From Lysinibacillus pakistanensis (GTDB lineage Bacteria; Bacillota; Bacilli; Bacillales_A; Planococcaceae): a stretch of 64,000 nucleotides of DNA. Location of the stretch: positions 1-64,000 of the forward strand of contig BBDJ01000026.1 in assembly GCA_001312325.1 (NCBI GenBank). Reading direction: 5' to 3'. The notes under the pieces are model-generated. The model made no database searches, was not told where the DNA came from, and saw nothing but the letters and a program-made list of their open reading frames with translations. The translations under genes and the position numbers were made by a program. This document shows, piece after piece, positions 10,453 to 22,609 of this stretch (within the stretch, counting starts at the first letter, position 1; the number at the start of each line of letters is the position of its first letter).

Positions 10453-11484
10453 CTAAGCAGCGATACTGCCTTTTGCTTTTCGTTTAATGATTTCATTGAC
10501 ATCCTTAAACGTTACAAACTTCCCTTGATCTTCATCGTATAATTTGTAGCGCAATGATTCTAAGCTTGTACGCAATGTAATCGTTGTTGCTGTATGCAAT
10601 GGTGGTGTTTCATTATGCGCTTTTTCAAGATTATAGTTCGGTACACGTGGAGCTAAGTGATGGACGTGGTGAAAACCAATGTTCCCAGTAACCCATTGTA
10701 ATAGCTTTGGTAATTTATAATACGAGCTTCCTTCAACGGCAGCCTTTACATAATCCCATTCCGAATCATGTTCAAAATATGAATCTTCATACGTATGTTG
10801 AATATAGAATAACCAAATGCCAAGAGATCCAGCTACGAATAATGTTACACCCTGTACTAGTAAAAATGCTTGCCAGCCCATCGTATAGATTAACGTTGCA
10901 CAAAGTCCTGCTATCACAACATTTGTTACATGGGTATTAAGACGTTCCTTCTGTTTTGCATCCTTACGATTAAAACGATTTAATACTAATACCATATATA
11001 ATGGACCTAATCCAAACATAACGAATGGATTACGATAAAAACGGTACCATAATCGTTGACCTTTAGAAGCCTGTAAATATTCCTCTACTGTCATCATATC
11101 AATATCACCGATACCTCGCTTGTCTAAGTTCGAGCTAGTTGCGTGGTGAATTGTATGCTCACGTTTCCATTTTTCATATGGGAATGACGTTAATACTCCT
11201 GTAAAAAGCCAACCCAATCGTTTGCTTTTTTACTTTTAAAAAAATGAACCGTGTGTACAGTCGTGGAAAATTATAAATACCCTTACGACAAACCCAGCCG
11301 AGATAACACTTAATCCAGCTGTTAACCATGGTGAAACATCTACAACCATATATCCAGCAATCCATAGTGCGATTAACGGTACAATCGTATTAATCATTTG
11401 AAAAATACTTTTAGCAGTATCTGATTTCGCAAATGGCGCTACATCTTGGCGCAGTTTTTTTGTTTTTTCTTTATCTGTTGCCAT
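10453..11484 (-). CDS. des: Acyl-lipid desaturase (Des), two compensating indels
   Basis: Di-iron membrane enzyme that desaturates phospholipid acyl chains, delta-5 in B. subtilis. The three histidine boxes are seen: HDCTH near residue 75, HTIHH near 105 and HHVHH near 270, with hydrophobic pairs between them. The frame carries TAA at 11236-11238 and 11230-11232, which vanish if the T7 run is read as T6 and the adjacent A6 run as A7, giving ..GSFFKSKKSKRLGWLF.. without changing the total (343 residues). Start ATG 11484 follows AGAGGGAG. It lies first in the des-desK-desR cluster. Confidence 0.92.
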
Positions 11485-11522
11485 TGTTTTGCTCCCTCTT
11501 TTCTTTTTTTCTTTATGACCTC

Positions 11523-11550
11523 ATCATAAAACATGAGCATAAACTAGCAA
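11523..11550 (-). promoter_or_regulatory. Promoter of des
   Basis: On the - strand, -35 TTGCTA (11545-11550), 16-bp spacer, -10 TATGAT (11523-11528). DesR would bind upstream, but I do not see a confident DesR repeat. Confidence 0.6.
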
Positions 11551-11565
11551 CAGACGCAAACATCA

Positions 11566-11598
11566 TAAAAAGGATATGACATTTGTCATATCCTTTTA
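11566..11598 (-). terminator. Terminator after the GNAT gene
   Basis: On the - strand, AAGGATATGAC / GTCATATCCTT stem (arms 11570-11580 and 11585-11595), then TTTTTATG; it overlaps the GNAT stop. Confidence 0.8.
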
Positions 11599-12093
11599 TT
11601 TAGGTCCAGATAAATGAAGCTGATAAAACACCAGGTCCAGCCATTGTTCAAATTTATAGCCTGCATTCTTTATTGTACCTGCATACTCAAAGCCTAATTT
11701 TTCATGTGCTTTAATACTACCAATATTTTCACCATCAATGCCTGCTACAAGTGTTTTCACACCCTGCTCCTCTGCAATTCGAATAAGCTTATGCATTAGC
11801 TTAGTAGCAATTCCCTTTTGATAATGATCCTTATGCACATACACAGAATGCTCCATCGTATGCTTATAACCAGGATAGGGACGGAACTGACTATAGGTAG
11901 CAAAGCCTGCTACTACACCATTCTCGTCAAAGATAAGGAGAGGATTATGAGAAGCCTGTTGGTCCTTAAACCATTGCAATTTCTCCTCTAACGATTGCGT
12001 TTCGTAACGATAAACAGCCTTACTCGTTAAAATAATATCGTTGTAGATGTCTAAAACCTCAGGTATATCTTTTTCCTCCATGAAGCGTATCAT
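11596..12093 (-). CDS. GNAT N-acetyltransferase (phosphinothricin acetyltransferase-like)
   Basis: Acetyl-CoA-dependent N-acetyltransferase of the Pat/YwnH type; the natural substrate is unknown. Visible are the N-terminal IRFMEEKDIPEVLDIYNDII, the EHSVYVHKDHYQKGIATKLM acetyl-CoA binding strand and loop, and the GFEYAGTIKNAGYKF C-terminus. Start ATG 12093 follows AAGGATG at normal distance; a TTG at 12111 is less likely. 165 residues, intact. It lies 72 bp after metH on the same strand with no clear terminator between, so it may share the yitJ-metH transcript. Confidence 0.88.
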   Translation of the reverse strand: MIRFMEEKDIPEVLDIYNDIILTSKAVYRYETQSLEEKLQWFKDQQASHNPLLIFDENGVVAGFATYSQFRPYPGYKHTMEHSVYVHKDHYQKGIATKLMHKLIRIAEEQGVKTLVAGIDGENIGSIKAHEKLGFEYAGTIKNAGYKFEQWLDLVFYQLHLSGPK

Positions 12094-12165
12094 CCTGTTC
12101 ACATCCTTCAATCAATTATGACAGTTTGGTAATCTATACTTCTATATAAATTTCTTTTTTTAACC

Positions 12166-15100
12166 TTACACATTAAAATAGCGAGCATCTGGATGTGCAA
12201 AGACAATTGCAGAAACAGAAGCCTCTGGTTCCATCATAAAGCCTTCAGTTAAATGAACACCAATATCCTCCGGTTTTAATAAGCCAAACAACTTCTCCTG
12301 ATCCTCTAAATTTGGACACGCAGGATAGCCGAATGAGAAGCGCTGTCCTTGATATTTAGCTGCAAAACGATCACGCATTGTAAAGTCTGTGGCATCTGGG
12401 AAGCCCCATTGATCACGAATTTCCTGATGCATTCTTTCTGCAAAGCCCTCTGCTAATTCTAGTGCTGTAGATTGTAATGCATGGCTTTCAAGGAATTTCC
12501 CATCCTCCTTTAACTCACGCGCCTTTGCCATGACCCCCTGTCCTGCTGTAACAACCATTAGGGCAATATAGTCCATTTCCCCACTCTCAACCGTTTTTAA
12601 GAAATCTGCAAGGCATAAAAATGGTTCCACTTGCTGACGTGGGAAGGTAAAACGCTCAATTTCTGTTTTATTATCTGCTGGATCATAGACGATTACATCA
12701 TCTCCATCTGCCTGTGCAGGGAAAAACTGATACATTCCAGACGGTTTCAACAAATCACTTTTTAAATAATCGTCCACTAAGTCCTTTAATTCTATTGCTC
12801 TTGTGTCTCCCGCATCAAGTAATTGTTGTACTTGCCCCTTCAAACCCAAGTGGTGACCTAGTAAAGTGCGCATGTTTACATAAGGATATAAATGAGATAC
12901 AGAATATTCCTTTTTCACATGTCGCCTTACATCGGCTGGTAAAAATACAGGGGCTTCCTTTACTGTGCGAGCAGGTTTTATAGCTGTTTCTTTTGCAGGG
13001 CGGGCAGCTCGTTTCTCATCTGCTTCTAAACGTTTTTTTACGGGATTCATCAATTTTGGCTAGGAAATCTGCACGTGTTTCTGAACCCATTAAAAGATTT
13101 GCCTGCTCTAATCCTTGCATCGCGTCCTTCGAATAGATGACTGGTCCATCATACTCATCCGCAATCTTAGTTTCTGTAAAACGTCGAGATAATGCTGCAC
13201 CGCCCACTAAAATTGGGACGTCAATCCCCGCTTCTTTGAAATCCTGTGCCGTGATGACCATTTGCTGTGCTGATTTTACAAGTAAGCCTGAAAGCCCGAT
13301 AAAGTCCGGCTTTTCTTTTCGAACAGCTTCAATTAATTGAGCAGGAGTTACTTTGATGCCAAGGTCAACCACCTTATAGCCATTATTGCTTAAAATAATA
13401 TCAACTAGGTTTTTCCCGATATCATGGACATCCCCTTTGACTGTTGCTAGCACCATCTTTCCTTTACCAGCACTCTCTTCATTTTTCTCCATAAATTGCT
13501 CCAAGTGAGCAACAGCAGCCTTCATAACCCCAGCGGATTGTAATACTTCCGCAACAATAAGCTGATTATTATTAAATAGTCGACCAACCTCAGCCATTCC
13601 ATCCATTAATGGACCGTTAATAATATCAAGAGGTGCTTCAAATATTTCACGAGCAGCGTCTAGATCCTCAATAAGACCTTCTTTTGTCCCCTCTAAAATA
13701 TAGTAAGCTAAACGACCTTCTACTGTTTTAGGGATGTCAGCCTCTGTTTTTTTCTTTCTTTTTATCGCGATAAAATCTGTGAATATGGCTAATGTCTCAT
13801 CATTCGTATTAAATAATAAATTATTTGCAAGCTTAATTTCCTCTTCTGGAATGGAAGCGTAGCGCTCTAGCTTTTCAGTATTCACAATCGCATAGTCTAA
13901 GCCTGCCTGTGTACAATGATATAAATAAACTGCATTTAACACCTCACGGCCAACAGGCGGTAATCCAAATGAGATATTGCTGACACCAAGCACTGTTAAT
14001 GTACGTGGCATTTTTTTCTTTGATGAGTCGGATTCCTTCGATTGTTTCTAAAGCAGAACCAATATATTGCTCATCTCCTGTACCTACCGGAAACATTAAT
14101 GGATCAAAGATGATATCTTCTGGTGCAAGTCCCCATTTTTCTGTTAACAAGTAATAGGAACGTTCAGCAATCTCTAGCTTACGATGTCGATCAACTGCCA
14201 TCCCTTGTTCATCTATCGTTCCAACAACCAAAGAGGCACCATATTTTTTCACAAGCGGCATCACAGCATCAAAACGCTCTTCCCCATCCTCTAAATTAAT
14301 AGAGTTGATTATAGCTTTCCCTTGCGAAAATTTGAGTGCTTCTTCGATAACTTTTTCATCCGTTGAGTCTATTACAAGAGGTACTTTCACTTTTTTTCAC
14401 AACCTCCTGCATAAAGCCTCGCATATCTGCTAGTTCATCACGATCAGGATTTGCTAAACAAATATCAATAACATGGGCACCATTCCTTACTTGTGCACGA
14501 GCAATTTCTGCTGCTTCCTCAAATTTCCCATCAATAATTAGGTTTTTAAACTTACGAGAGCCAATTACATTTGTACGTTCTCCAATAAATAATGGACGCA
14601 TAGAATCGTCGTACACTAATGGCTCGATACCCGACACTACATGACCATGAGTTTTCTCAGGTAATTGGCGTGGCTTTTCGTCCTTTAGTACCTCACGAAT
14701 AGCAGCGATATGGGCCGGTGTTGTTCCACAGCAGCCTCCCACTATATTCAGCCAGCCTTTTCTGCAAAGCCTTTTAGCTTTTGCGACAGTGACTCTGGTG
14801 ATTCATGGTAGCATCCTTCCTCGTCAGGTAAGCCTGCATTCGGGTAACAGCTTATATATCCCGTAGAAAGCTCTGCTAATGAACGAATATGGTCCGTCAT
14901 AAATTCTGGCCCTGTCGCACAGTTCAGACCTACAGATAGTGGTTTAATATGCTCGATAGAAATGTAGAATGCATCTATGGATTGTCCTGCAAGTGTCGTT
15001 CCCATTGGTTCAATTGTTCCCGATATCATCACAGGAAGCACTTTGCCAGTCACTTCAAATGCGCGAGATACTCCTAAAGTGCCCGCCTTCACATTGAGCA

Positions 15101-15597
15101 TATCCTGGCTGGTTTCAAGCAACAATACATCCGCTCCAGCTTCAATTAATGCCTTTGCCTGTACATAAAAGTTTTCTTCTAGCTCATCAAAGGTAATTCC
15201 ACCTGTCACTGATAAGGTCTTTGTAGTAGGTCCCATCGCTCCTGCTACAACGTGGCCAATCAGAGGTAGTAAAATCATCCACTGCCTTACGTGCTATTTC
15301 TACAGCACGTTTATTGATTTCCTCTGCTTTTGCTCCCAGATCATATTCATTTAATACAAGTGGAGTACCTCCAAATGTATTTGTGGAAATAATATCTGCC
15401 CCTGCTTCCAAATATTTTCTATGAACCTTTTCAAGCACATCAGGTCTAGTTAGTACAAGATTTTCATTACAGCCATCATATTCCTCGCCACCGAAATCTT
15501 CAGCTGATAAGTTTTCGTTTTGTAGCATTGTTCCCATTGCGCCATCAAGAATTAAAATTCGTTTCTCAAGTTGCTCTTCAATCAAATGCTTAGCCAT
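12166..15597 (-). CDS. metH: Cobalamin-dependent methionine synthase MetH, five frameshifts
   Basis: Transfers methyl from methyltetrahydrofolate to homocysteine through bound B12. Order of domains: homocysteine domain (residues about 1-330) with zinc cysteines in GLNCATGP and GGCCGTTP; pterin domain starting near RPLFIGERTNVIGSRKF; B12 domain with the cobalt-ligating DVHDIGKN near residue 722; SAM-binding activation domain to the end, with WGFPDATDF and RFSFGYPACPNLEDQ. Frame breaks at about 15252, 14757, 14396 (A7), 14012 (A7) and 13032 (A7). Corrected length is about 1,142 residues. It overlaps or abuts the yitJ end and is under the yitJ SAM riboswitch. Confidence 0.95.
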
Positions 15598-17440
15598 TTA
15601 TACTTACCCCTTTTTTTCTGTTCATCCAATTGCTCTATAAATTTCATTAGTTCTAGTGTCATATCATAGCGTAGGAATGGTGTAATGAGGTAAATACCAT
15701 TGAAATATTCTGCGGCTACCTCTACTAATTCCTTAGCAATTGCAATTCCTTCTAGTGTCGCGTGCTCCTTATCCTCACCACAAGCCTTCATCCGTGCTAA
15801 TGCGTTTTCAGATAATTTAATGCCGGGAACTTCATGATGTAAGAACTCCGCACTTTTATAGCTCGTAACTGGCATAATTCCTATATAAATTGGTGCTTCT
15901 AAATGCTTTGTCGCCTCATAAATTTCTACAATTTTTTTCCTTTGTATAGACAGGCTGTGAAATAAAATAATCTGCCCCATGTTCAATTTTCTTTTCTAAT
16001 CGAGATACAGCTCGGTCTAATACACGTACATTCGGATTAAACGCTGCGGCTACAGAGAAATTTGCCTTTTGACGTAGTGGCTTCCCTGAAAAAGATACAC
16101 CTTCATTTAACTGTTTGATTAATTGGATAAGCTCCATTGATGATACGTCATAAACACTCGTCGCCCCTGGGAAATCCCCAACCTTTGTTGGATCTCCAGT
16201 AACCGCTAAAATATCATGAATGCCTAGTGCATTTAAACCCATTAAATGAGATTGCAGCCCAATTAAATTACGATCTCGACATGTAATATGTGTTAACGGG
16301 CGTACCCCATGTGTTTCTTTCAATAATGCGCCCATTGCCACATTACTTATTCTTGGCGATGCTAGGGAATTATCCGCCATCATGACCACATCTGCGCCTG
16401 CCTCATATAATTTTTTTAGCACCTTTAATAAAACCATCGATTTCTAAATGTCTTGGTGTATCCAACTCTACTATAACCGAACGTTGACGTTTTACTTTTA
16501 TATGCAGTGGCTCGAATCTTGAAGGTTCTGCCTCACGTACAATCTCTACTTTCTCAGGCTTCGCTAATTTTTCTTCTACTGGAGATAATTCCTCTAAGTA
16601 TTTTTTTCGCTGCAGCAATATGCTTTGGTGTCGTACCACAGCACCCACCTATTAAACGAACGCCTTGATCTCGAAGTGCTACAGCAGCACGACCAAAATA
16701 GTCTGTCTCTGACTCATAAACAACACGCCCGTCTTCTAAATCTAGAAGAGATGCATTTGGATAGGCAGACATAAATGCCTTCTCAGGAAGTTCTACACCC
16801 TCAAATGCCTGTATCGAATGGTATGGACCTAAACGACAGTTAACACCTACAATGTCAGCACCCAGTGCCTCGAGCTCATGTAGGGCACTATTTAAACTCT
16901 TACCATTTTGCAGCACTCCCGGTTCATGCATTGAAACTTGCGCAATGATTGGCAACTTTGTTTTGGCTCGAAGCATTTTTAATGTTGCTGTTAATTCTTC
17001 AAAATCATAATAGGTTTCAAGTAAAAGGCCGTCTGGATTCCCTGCCAGTAACACAGTTGCTTGCTCTTCAACAGTCGCTAAAATTTCTTCTAAGGTTGCA
17101 TCGCTTTTCCGAATGCCTCGAATCCCCCAATAGTCCCTAAAACAAATTGACCTCCATCTGCAGCTGCTCGCTTGGCAATCGTCATAGCTGCTTCATTAAA
17201 CTGCTGAACACGCGATTCTAATCCGTAACGTGCTAATTTTATAGCATTCGCTCCATAAGTATTTGTTTGAATAATATCGGCTCCAGCTGCTATATACTCT
17301 CTATGAATCTTTTCAATTAATTCTGGTCTTTGAACATTCATTTCCTCATGACAGTACTCCAAGCCATAGCCGTATAATACCGTACCAATTGCACCATCTG
17401 CTGTAAGAACATGCGTTTTTAACTTTTCAAGCAACCCCAT
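15590..17440 (-). CDS. yitJ: Bifunctional homocysteine S-methyltransferase / methylenetetrahydrofolate reductase (YitJ), frameshifted
   Basis: N-terminal homocysteine methyltransferase domain ([17 protein letters not shown]; zinc cysteines GVNCRLGP and GGCCGTTP near residue 262) fused to a C-terminal MTHFR domain ([33 protein letters not shown]). It makes the methyltetrahydrofolate used by MetH downstream. Breaks: one G lost near 17128; A7 for A6 at about 16600, 16420 and 15936; and a run at about 15611 that leaves the stop uncertain (15590 or 15604). Length 611-615 residues against 612 in B. subtilis. Start ATG 17440 follows AGAGGGG. Confidence 0.94.
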
Positions 17441-17474
17441 AAAACTAGCCCCTCTTTCTATTTTTCTATAATAT

Positions 17475-17630
17475 AAAAAGCCTTCTTTAACACAAAGAAG
17501 GCTTTTACGTTTCGTAATTGTTGTTCCTTCTCATCTTCGACCATAGGGTCTTCTGGATTTAGCACCTGACAAAAAGTTGGTTGCTGAAGCGTCATTGGGC
17601 CAGTCCCTCAGCTTCTCTTGATAAGAATTT
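17475..17630 (-). ncRNA. SAM-I (S-box) riboswitch controlling yitJ-metH
   Basis: On the - strand the leader holds the S-box hallmarks: CTTATCAAGAG, AGCTGAGGGACTGGCCC, GCTTCAGCAACC and GGTGCTAAATCCAG, in that order and spacing. It ends in an intrinsic terminator AAAAGCCTTCTTT / AAAGAAGGCTTTT (17476-17506) ahead of the yitJ start. High SAM should favour termination, as for yitJ of B. subtilis. Confidence 0.95.
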
Positions 17631-17658
17631 AGTATGAATTTTTTAAATAATTAAAAGA

Positions 17659-17687
17659 ATCATAACGTTAACAAACGTTTGAGTCAA
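17659..17687 (-). promoter_or_regulatory. Promoter of the SAM riboswitch / yitJ transcript
   Basis: On the - strand, -35 TTGACT (17682-17687), 17-bp spacer, -10 TATGAT (17659-17664), placing the start about 25 bp before the S-box. Confidence 0.8.
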
Positions 17688-17753
17688 GACTATTTCACGT
17701 AACAAAGGATATTTCAAACGAAAAATATAATTTTTTTGTCTTATATTCTGCAA

Positions 17754-19145
17754 TTAAGATAATTTTTCAGCAATATTATCCCCTATTTTTTTACCGTTTT
17801 GAATACAAGCACCTATACCTACACCAAAGTAAGAGCAGCCCGCAATGGATAAATTCGGATAGTTTGTTTCGAGCTCTTGTAATAAGCCCTGTAATGCCTC
17901 ACGATGTGCTAAATCATATTTCGGCATTTGATCAATCCATCTGCTTACATTCACGACACTTGGTTTTTCTTTAATCCCCAAGCTTTTTCTTACATCCTCT
18001 AAGGCAACAACAGATAATTCTTCATCTGTCATCCTACGTAACTTCTCATATGTGGGGTTGATGCTTTTATAGAAGAGTCGAACAAGTAACTGCTCATTTG
18101 CTGAAGTATGCTTCCACTTACGGCTTGTCCATGTCGCTGCATTACAGATTACATCAGAATTATGAGACACAATAAAGCCTGTTCCATCAGCTGGTAATCT
18201 ACTATCGGGTACATCGAATCCTAAATAAATTGTAATAGCGGAGGCAGTATTGAATTGGTCAAAATAACGGTTCAATGTTTCATCCTTTAATAGGTACTGT
18301 ACAGTTTCATTAGGTAATGCTAAAACTACATGATCTGCTTCAATGATCGTATCATTTGCTAAAGTAACTTGGTAGTGATTTCCCTGCTTGTTGACACTAG
18401 TAGTGGTAATTCCCTTTAAAATTTCTACATCAGTTAATGTTTCTTCAAGACGATCAATTAAAGACGATAAACCATTTTTAAATGAAATAAATTTTTTTAT
18501 TAGCAGCTTTTACAAATTGTTCTCGATTTGCGTCAAAACCTTTAATAATACTACCGTACTCATTTTTATAATCGATTAAATAAGGTAATGTCGAGGCAAT
18601 CGACAGTTGATGTAAATCTCCTGAATACACACCTGCTAATACTGGCGCTATTTGGTTTTGAACAAGCTCCTCCCCCAAATAGTACGTTAAAAATTCTCCA
18701 ATTGAGCTGTCTTTTGTAAAGCCTACATTCGGCAATGTCAAATCCTTTAATGCTTCTTTTTTTACCTTCTTCGGATACAAGTGTGCTTTCTTCCAGAGAG
18801 TGAAGGCTCATCGGAATACCGAATGTTGAATCTGCCGGAATCGCATGGAGCTCATTATTTGTGTATATATAAGAAATCCCCGTTTCGTTGTATACCAAAT
18901 CTTGCTTAAAATTAAGCTCTTCAACCAGCTCCATAACACCTTGATGACGGGCTACTATTGAATCTGCCCCTGTCTCCATAATGAATCCCTGTTCGTATTC
19001 AGAGTGCAACTTACCACCTAAATATGTATTTTTTTTCAACAAGCACAAGCCTTACATTTAATTTTTTTTCCTTTACTTGGCGCTGTAAATAATGCATCGT
19101 ACATAAACCCGTAATTCCGCCACCTAATACAACCACTGTTTCCAT
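17754..19145 (-). CDS. hemY: Coproporphyrinogen III oxidase HemY/CgoX, three frameshifts
   Basis: FAD enzyme of the coproporphyrin-dependent heme pathway of Gram-positives. The N-terminal dinucleotide-binding GGGITGL follows METVVV; LGGKLHSEYEQGFIMETGADS is the flavin region; the C-terminus has AGCSYFGVGIGACIQNG. Breaks at homopolymers near 19028-19035 (8 for 7), 18761-18767 and 18492-18498 (7 for 6). Corrected length 462 residues, against 470 in B. subtilis. Start ATG 19145 after AGGGGCGG. Unlike B. subtilis hemEHY it stands alone here. Confidence 0.92.
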
Positions 19146-19230
19146 ATTAACCGCCCCTAATTTTTGTTGTCTTCCTTTAGTATAAACCCTTTTTATTGAA
19201 AATTACGCTCAACCCTTTACAAATTTAGCA

Positions 19231-19266
19231 AAAATGGAGCTATCCAGTGGTGAGGATAGCTCCATT
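19231..19266 (-). terminator. Terminator downstream of hemAT
   Basis: TGGAGCTATCC / GGATAGCTCCA hairpin followed on the - strand by TTTTTGC, about 180 bp after the hemAT stop. Confidence 0.65.
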
Positions 19267-19442
19267 ACTATGACTAAATATGTATCTTTTCATGATGAAA
19301 CAAAAAAATACCCTTGATTTAAAATTCCGGCGATCCACTAGTTAATATTTACTGAAAAACCATTAAACACCATATATCAATGGTTGTTATAGTGTTTATA
19401 GGCTGTAGATTTCGGTTACCACAATAATATCCTTACTCTGAA

Positions 19443-20732
19443 TTAATTTAAGTGTTGGGCAACATTTGCTAATTTCTCAGCTGAATTCGTTACTTCTTCA
19501 AAGGCAATCCCTAGCTCATTAAGAACCTCCGCTATCGCTAATACTTCTTTTTCCATACTATCATTTTGCTCTTTTGCTTCTGTCATCGATTCTAATATTT
19601 TCGTAAATTGCCCTTCTGTTTGAACCATATTTTCCTTGCCAGATATGACCTCTTCTTGAATATTATTAAGAGAGTGTGTTAGCTTATCTGTCCGTTCATT
19701 TGTTTTTTTGTAACAACATGTCTACTGATGTCACAGAATCTTTTGTTTGAATCGATAGTTTTCGAACCTCATTAGCAACTATATTAAAGCCTTTACCCGC
19801 TTCTCCAGCACGGGCTGCTTCTATAGCTGCATTTAAAGCTAATAAATTGGTCTGGTTGGCAATTGTGGTAACAACATTCATAATTGATTCCATTTCTTTT
19901 GACATACCAGTCAACTGTTCAATATTTTCTGTTATATCCTTCAGCAAATCAATAATATTACACATATTTTGTGATTGACTCTTTATTAGTTCTCTTCCTC
20001 TACTGCCTGCTTCTCAGCCTCCGCTGACACCAAAAGTGAGTTTTTTGCAAACTGTTTAATTTCATCTGATTGCTTGCTTATTCGATGAAATGAGTTATTT
20101 GTTTCTTGGGATATTGTAGCAAGACTTTCTGTAGACGTGACGATTTCCTTTTCCACGGCTTCCTTTTTCCGTTCCATATTCTCTTTGTGTTGCTCAACAG
20201 TATTTTCAAAGGCCTCTAATACTAATTGCTGCTCAAAGTTTGAAATTTTAGAAATGGCTCGTATAGTATTAAACTGATCTTTGGGATGATGAATGTGCTC
20301 TTCTACTAAGTCCATGAATGATAAAAATAAATCTTGGAAGGCACAAATATACCATTGTGTTCTTAAACCAATATGAACATGTACTTTAGCAATATTAGTA
20401 CGTCTTCGATAAAATTCATCATCAATTGTGCCGTTAAACATTTCTATAATATGGCGGCCTAGCGTTACTTTTAATTTTTCTACAGAACTGTGACTATTAA
20501 TAATACTTACTAAACTACCCTCAGTTCCTATCATTCTATAAAATCTATCAACAATATCATTAATATTTTCTATAACAAATGGCTGAAAGGCTTTTAAATA
20601 CTGTAAATCCTGCTTTGTTAAATTTAGCATTTCTATTTGCTTGACCATTGACTTGCAATTAGAAACATCCATTTTTACAACATATTGCTGAAGGTCTATC
20701 GCTGCTGTCTTTCTCTGTTTTTGAAAAATCAC
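19443..20732 (-). CDS. hemAT: Heme-based aerotaxis transducer HemAT, two frameshifts
   Basis: Soluble globin-coupled chemoreceptor that senses oxygen. The N-terminal sensor globin (about residues 30-190) includes [27 protein letters not shown] and [17 protein letters not shown], where the proximal heme histidine is expected. The C-terminal signalling tip is [20 protein letters not shown] with [14 protein letters not shown]. One A is missing near 19985 and an A7 at about 19706 should be A6. I choose GTG 20732 (after GAGGG) as start; the TTG at 20780 has no site. Length 429 residues against 432 in B. subtilis. Confidence 0.92.
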
Positions 20733-20780
20733 ACATTTTCCCTCTTTCACGTGTACTTTTGCAAAGCTGAGAAAATCCAA

Positions 20781-21253
20781 TTCCGTTTACAAAAATATAT
20801 ATTTCAAAATGTAAGAAAATAGGTTTAGGTTAATTTCTGTTCAAGTTCTAGTTGAACAAAATCCCAATTATCTTTTAGCCATAGCATGAACTACTCTTTT
20901 CAAAATCACTCATATACCTTATCCATTTTATAAATAGCTGTCAATTTCCTATCATACATTTTTTTACCATTAATTGTATAAAAAGTCCCTGTAGCCAAAC
21001 TATTGGCTTAAAGCAGTAAAAAAGCTACCACTATATCTTTTGGTAGCTAATTTGTATCAACTAATATTTCTTTTGCTTATTTTTTTTGTTTATTTTTCCT
21101 TTGTCTTTATTATCCCTTCACTATATTAATATTTTTACCGTTAGTTCTATGCATTAATATATACCTAAAACAAACAACGAAAACAACCTTTTATACCTAT
21201 AAAACCAAGATGATAATAGAAACTAAATAACTATAATTTTTTTTACGAAAAAT
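20781..21253. other. AT-rich intergenic region
   Basis: About 470 bp with no supportable gene. It holds a - strand terminator hairpin at 21015-21050 and, near 20781, the hemAT promoter region. Nothing else recognised. Confidence 0.6.
21015..21050 (-). terminator. Terminator downstream of the Sel1-repeat gene
   Basis: On the - strand, AGCTACCA / TGGTAGCT stem with TTTTTT after it (arms 21041-21048 and 21023-21030). Confidence 0.7.
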
Positions 21254-22541
21254 TTACATTCCTTTTAATTCATTCAGCAAAACGGCTGCTTCTTCTATTC
21301 CTGCCTCCGCAGCCAGTCCGTACCATTTAATAGCTTCTTTTACATTTCTAGTTATGCCCTCTCCATTATTATAAAGATGCCCAAGCTGTAATTTTGCCTC
21401 TGAGTCTCCTTGAAGAGCAGCCTGTTTAAACCAATGAATTCCTTTCTCAATATTACGTATACCCGTTAAACCTTGACTCCAAATAAACCCCAAATCATAA
21501 AATGCGTCTACATGGTATTGCTCTGCAGCTCTTTCATACCAATATAAACCACGATTCACATCTCGGGGCTGACCTAATCGCCCCTCAAAACAGATTCCGC
21601 CAAGCCTATATTGTGCTTCAACATAGCCTGCTTCGGCAGATTTTTTTATAATAGAAGTATGCGTGCTCCTCATCAATGTCGACACCTAACCCTTGCTCGT
21701 AAATTATTCCAAGAGTAAACATTGCTTCAGCAACACCCTGCTTGGCAGCGAAGTCAAACCATTTCTTCGCAAGAAGGATATTTTCTGATACTCCTTCACC
21801 GTTAAAATACATATCCGCCAAGTTATTCGCCGCATCTGGATGCCCTTGCTTTGCTGCCGCCTCATACAATGAAAAAGCTCTGCGATAATTTTCCTGTACA
21901 CCTATACCTTCGAAATAAAAATTCCCAAGTTCATATTGTGCATCGGCATGCCCCTGCGATGCTGCTAATTCTAACCATTTTAAAGATTTTTCAGGCTGAA
22001 AACAGGAGCTTTCACTTGCACTATAATATTCTCCAAGCTGAAACTGTGCTTCTGCATCTTGTTCTTCTATTGACTCTTTATATAAATCAATAATGCCCTC
22101 ATGATCTAAATCTTCTTCATCAAATGCTTCAAACTGCTTATCTTGATTGATAAAATACCATTCCAATACATCGATTACATCGTCAGCAACCTCGTTACAA
22201 TAGGCTAACTTCTCAAGTGAAGAAATTTGCCAAATTAAAATATAAATAGGGAGTGGAATCGCTTCACGCAGTAAATCATCATACTCAGCTAAAAGCGTTA
22301 AGACATTTTCCTGTATTGATTGTGTCTGCTCTGGATGAACAATTTGTAAATGGCGTTGTTGATTTTTTTTTAAAAGTCCAAGCACAACTTGATACAGCAT
22401 TTTATGCAAGGCTGTTAATGACACTTCTTCAAATGTTAGCAATTTGATGTTTTGTGCAAACCATGTACCTTGAGTCTGCGTGAGCATTAGTAAGGATTCA
22501 ATTCGCTTTTTATTTCGTTCAGCTAAAAATTGTCCATACAT
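21254..22541 (-). CDS. Sel1-like (TPR-type) repeat protein, one frameshift
   Basis: Solenoid protein likely used for protein binding; the partner is unknown. The first 160 residues are non-repetitive and helical. From about residue 165 at least seven Sel1 repeats follow, each with the A-x-x-x-L/Y-G-x-x-Y/F and G-V-x-x-x-x-x-A-x-x-W/Y-Y pattern, for example AQYELGNFYFEGIGV and AKLQLGHLYNNGEGI. The frame breaks at an A7 run near 21643; the corrected protein has 428 residues. Start ATG 22541 after AAGGGGGG. No signal peptide, so cytoplasmic. Function cannot be assigned. Confidence 0.85.
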
Positions 22542-22562
22542 TCGTTTCCCCCCTTGCATTAT

Positions 22563-22603
22563 AAAAAAACCGTCTTGCCAATATTATATGGAAGACAGTT
22601 TAA
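22563..22603 (-). terminator. Terminator after the membrane protein gene
   Basis: On the - strand, AAACTGTCTT / AAGACGGTTT hairpin (arms 22592-22601 and 22567-22576) followed by TTTT. Confidence 0.7.
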
Positions 22604-22609
22604 AATTGA

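Noticed and set aside
12166..17440. metH and yitJ as pseudogenes or programmed-frameshift genes
   Set aside because: The same run-length error occurs in unrelated genes across the window, and each correction restores family sequence exactly; no slippery-site/pseudoknot pattern is shared.
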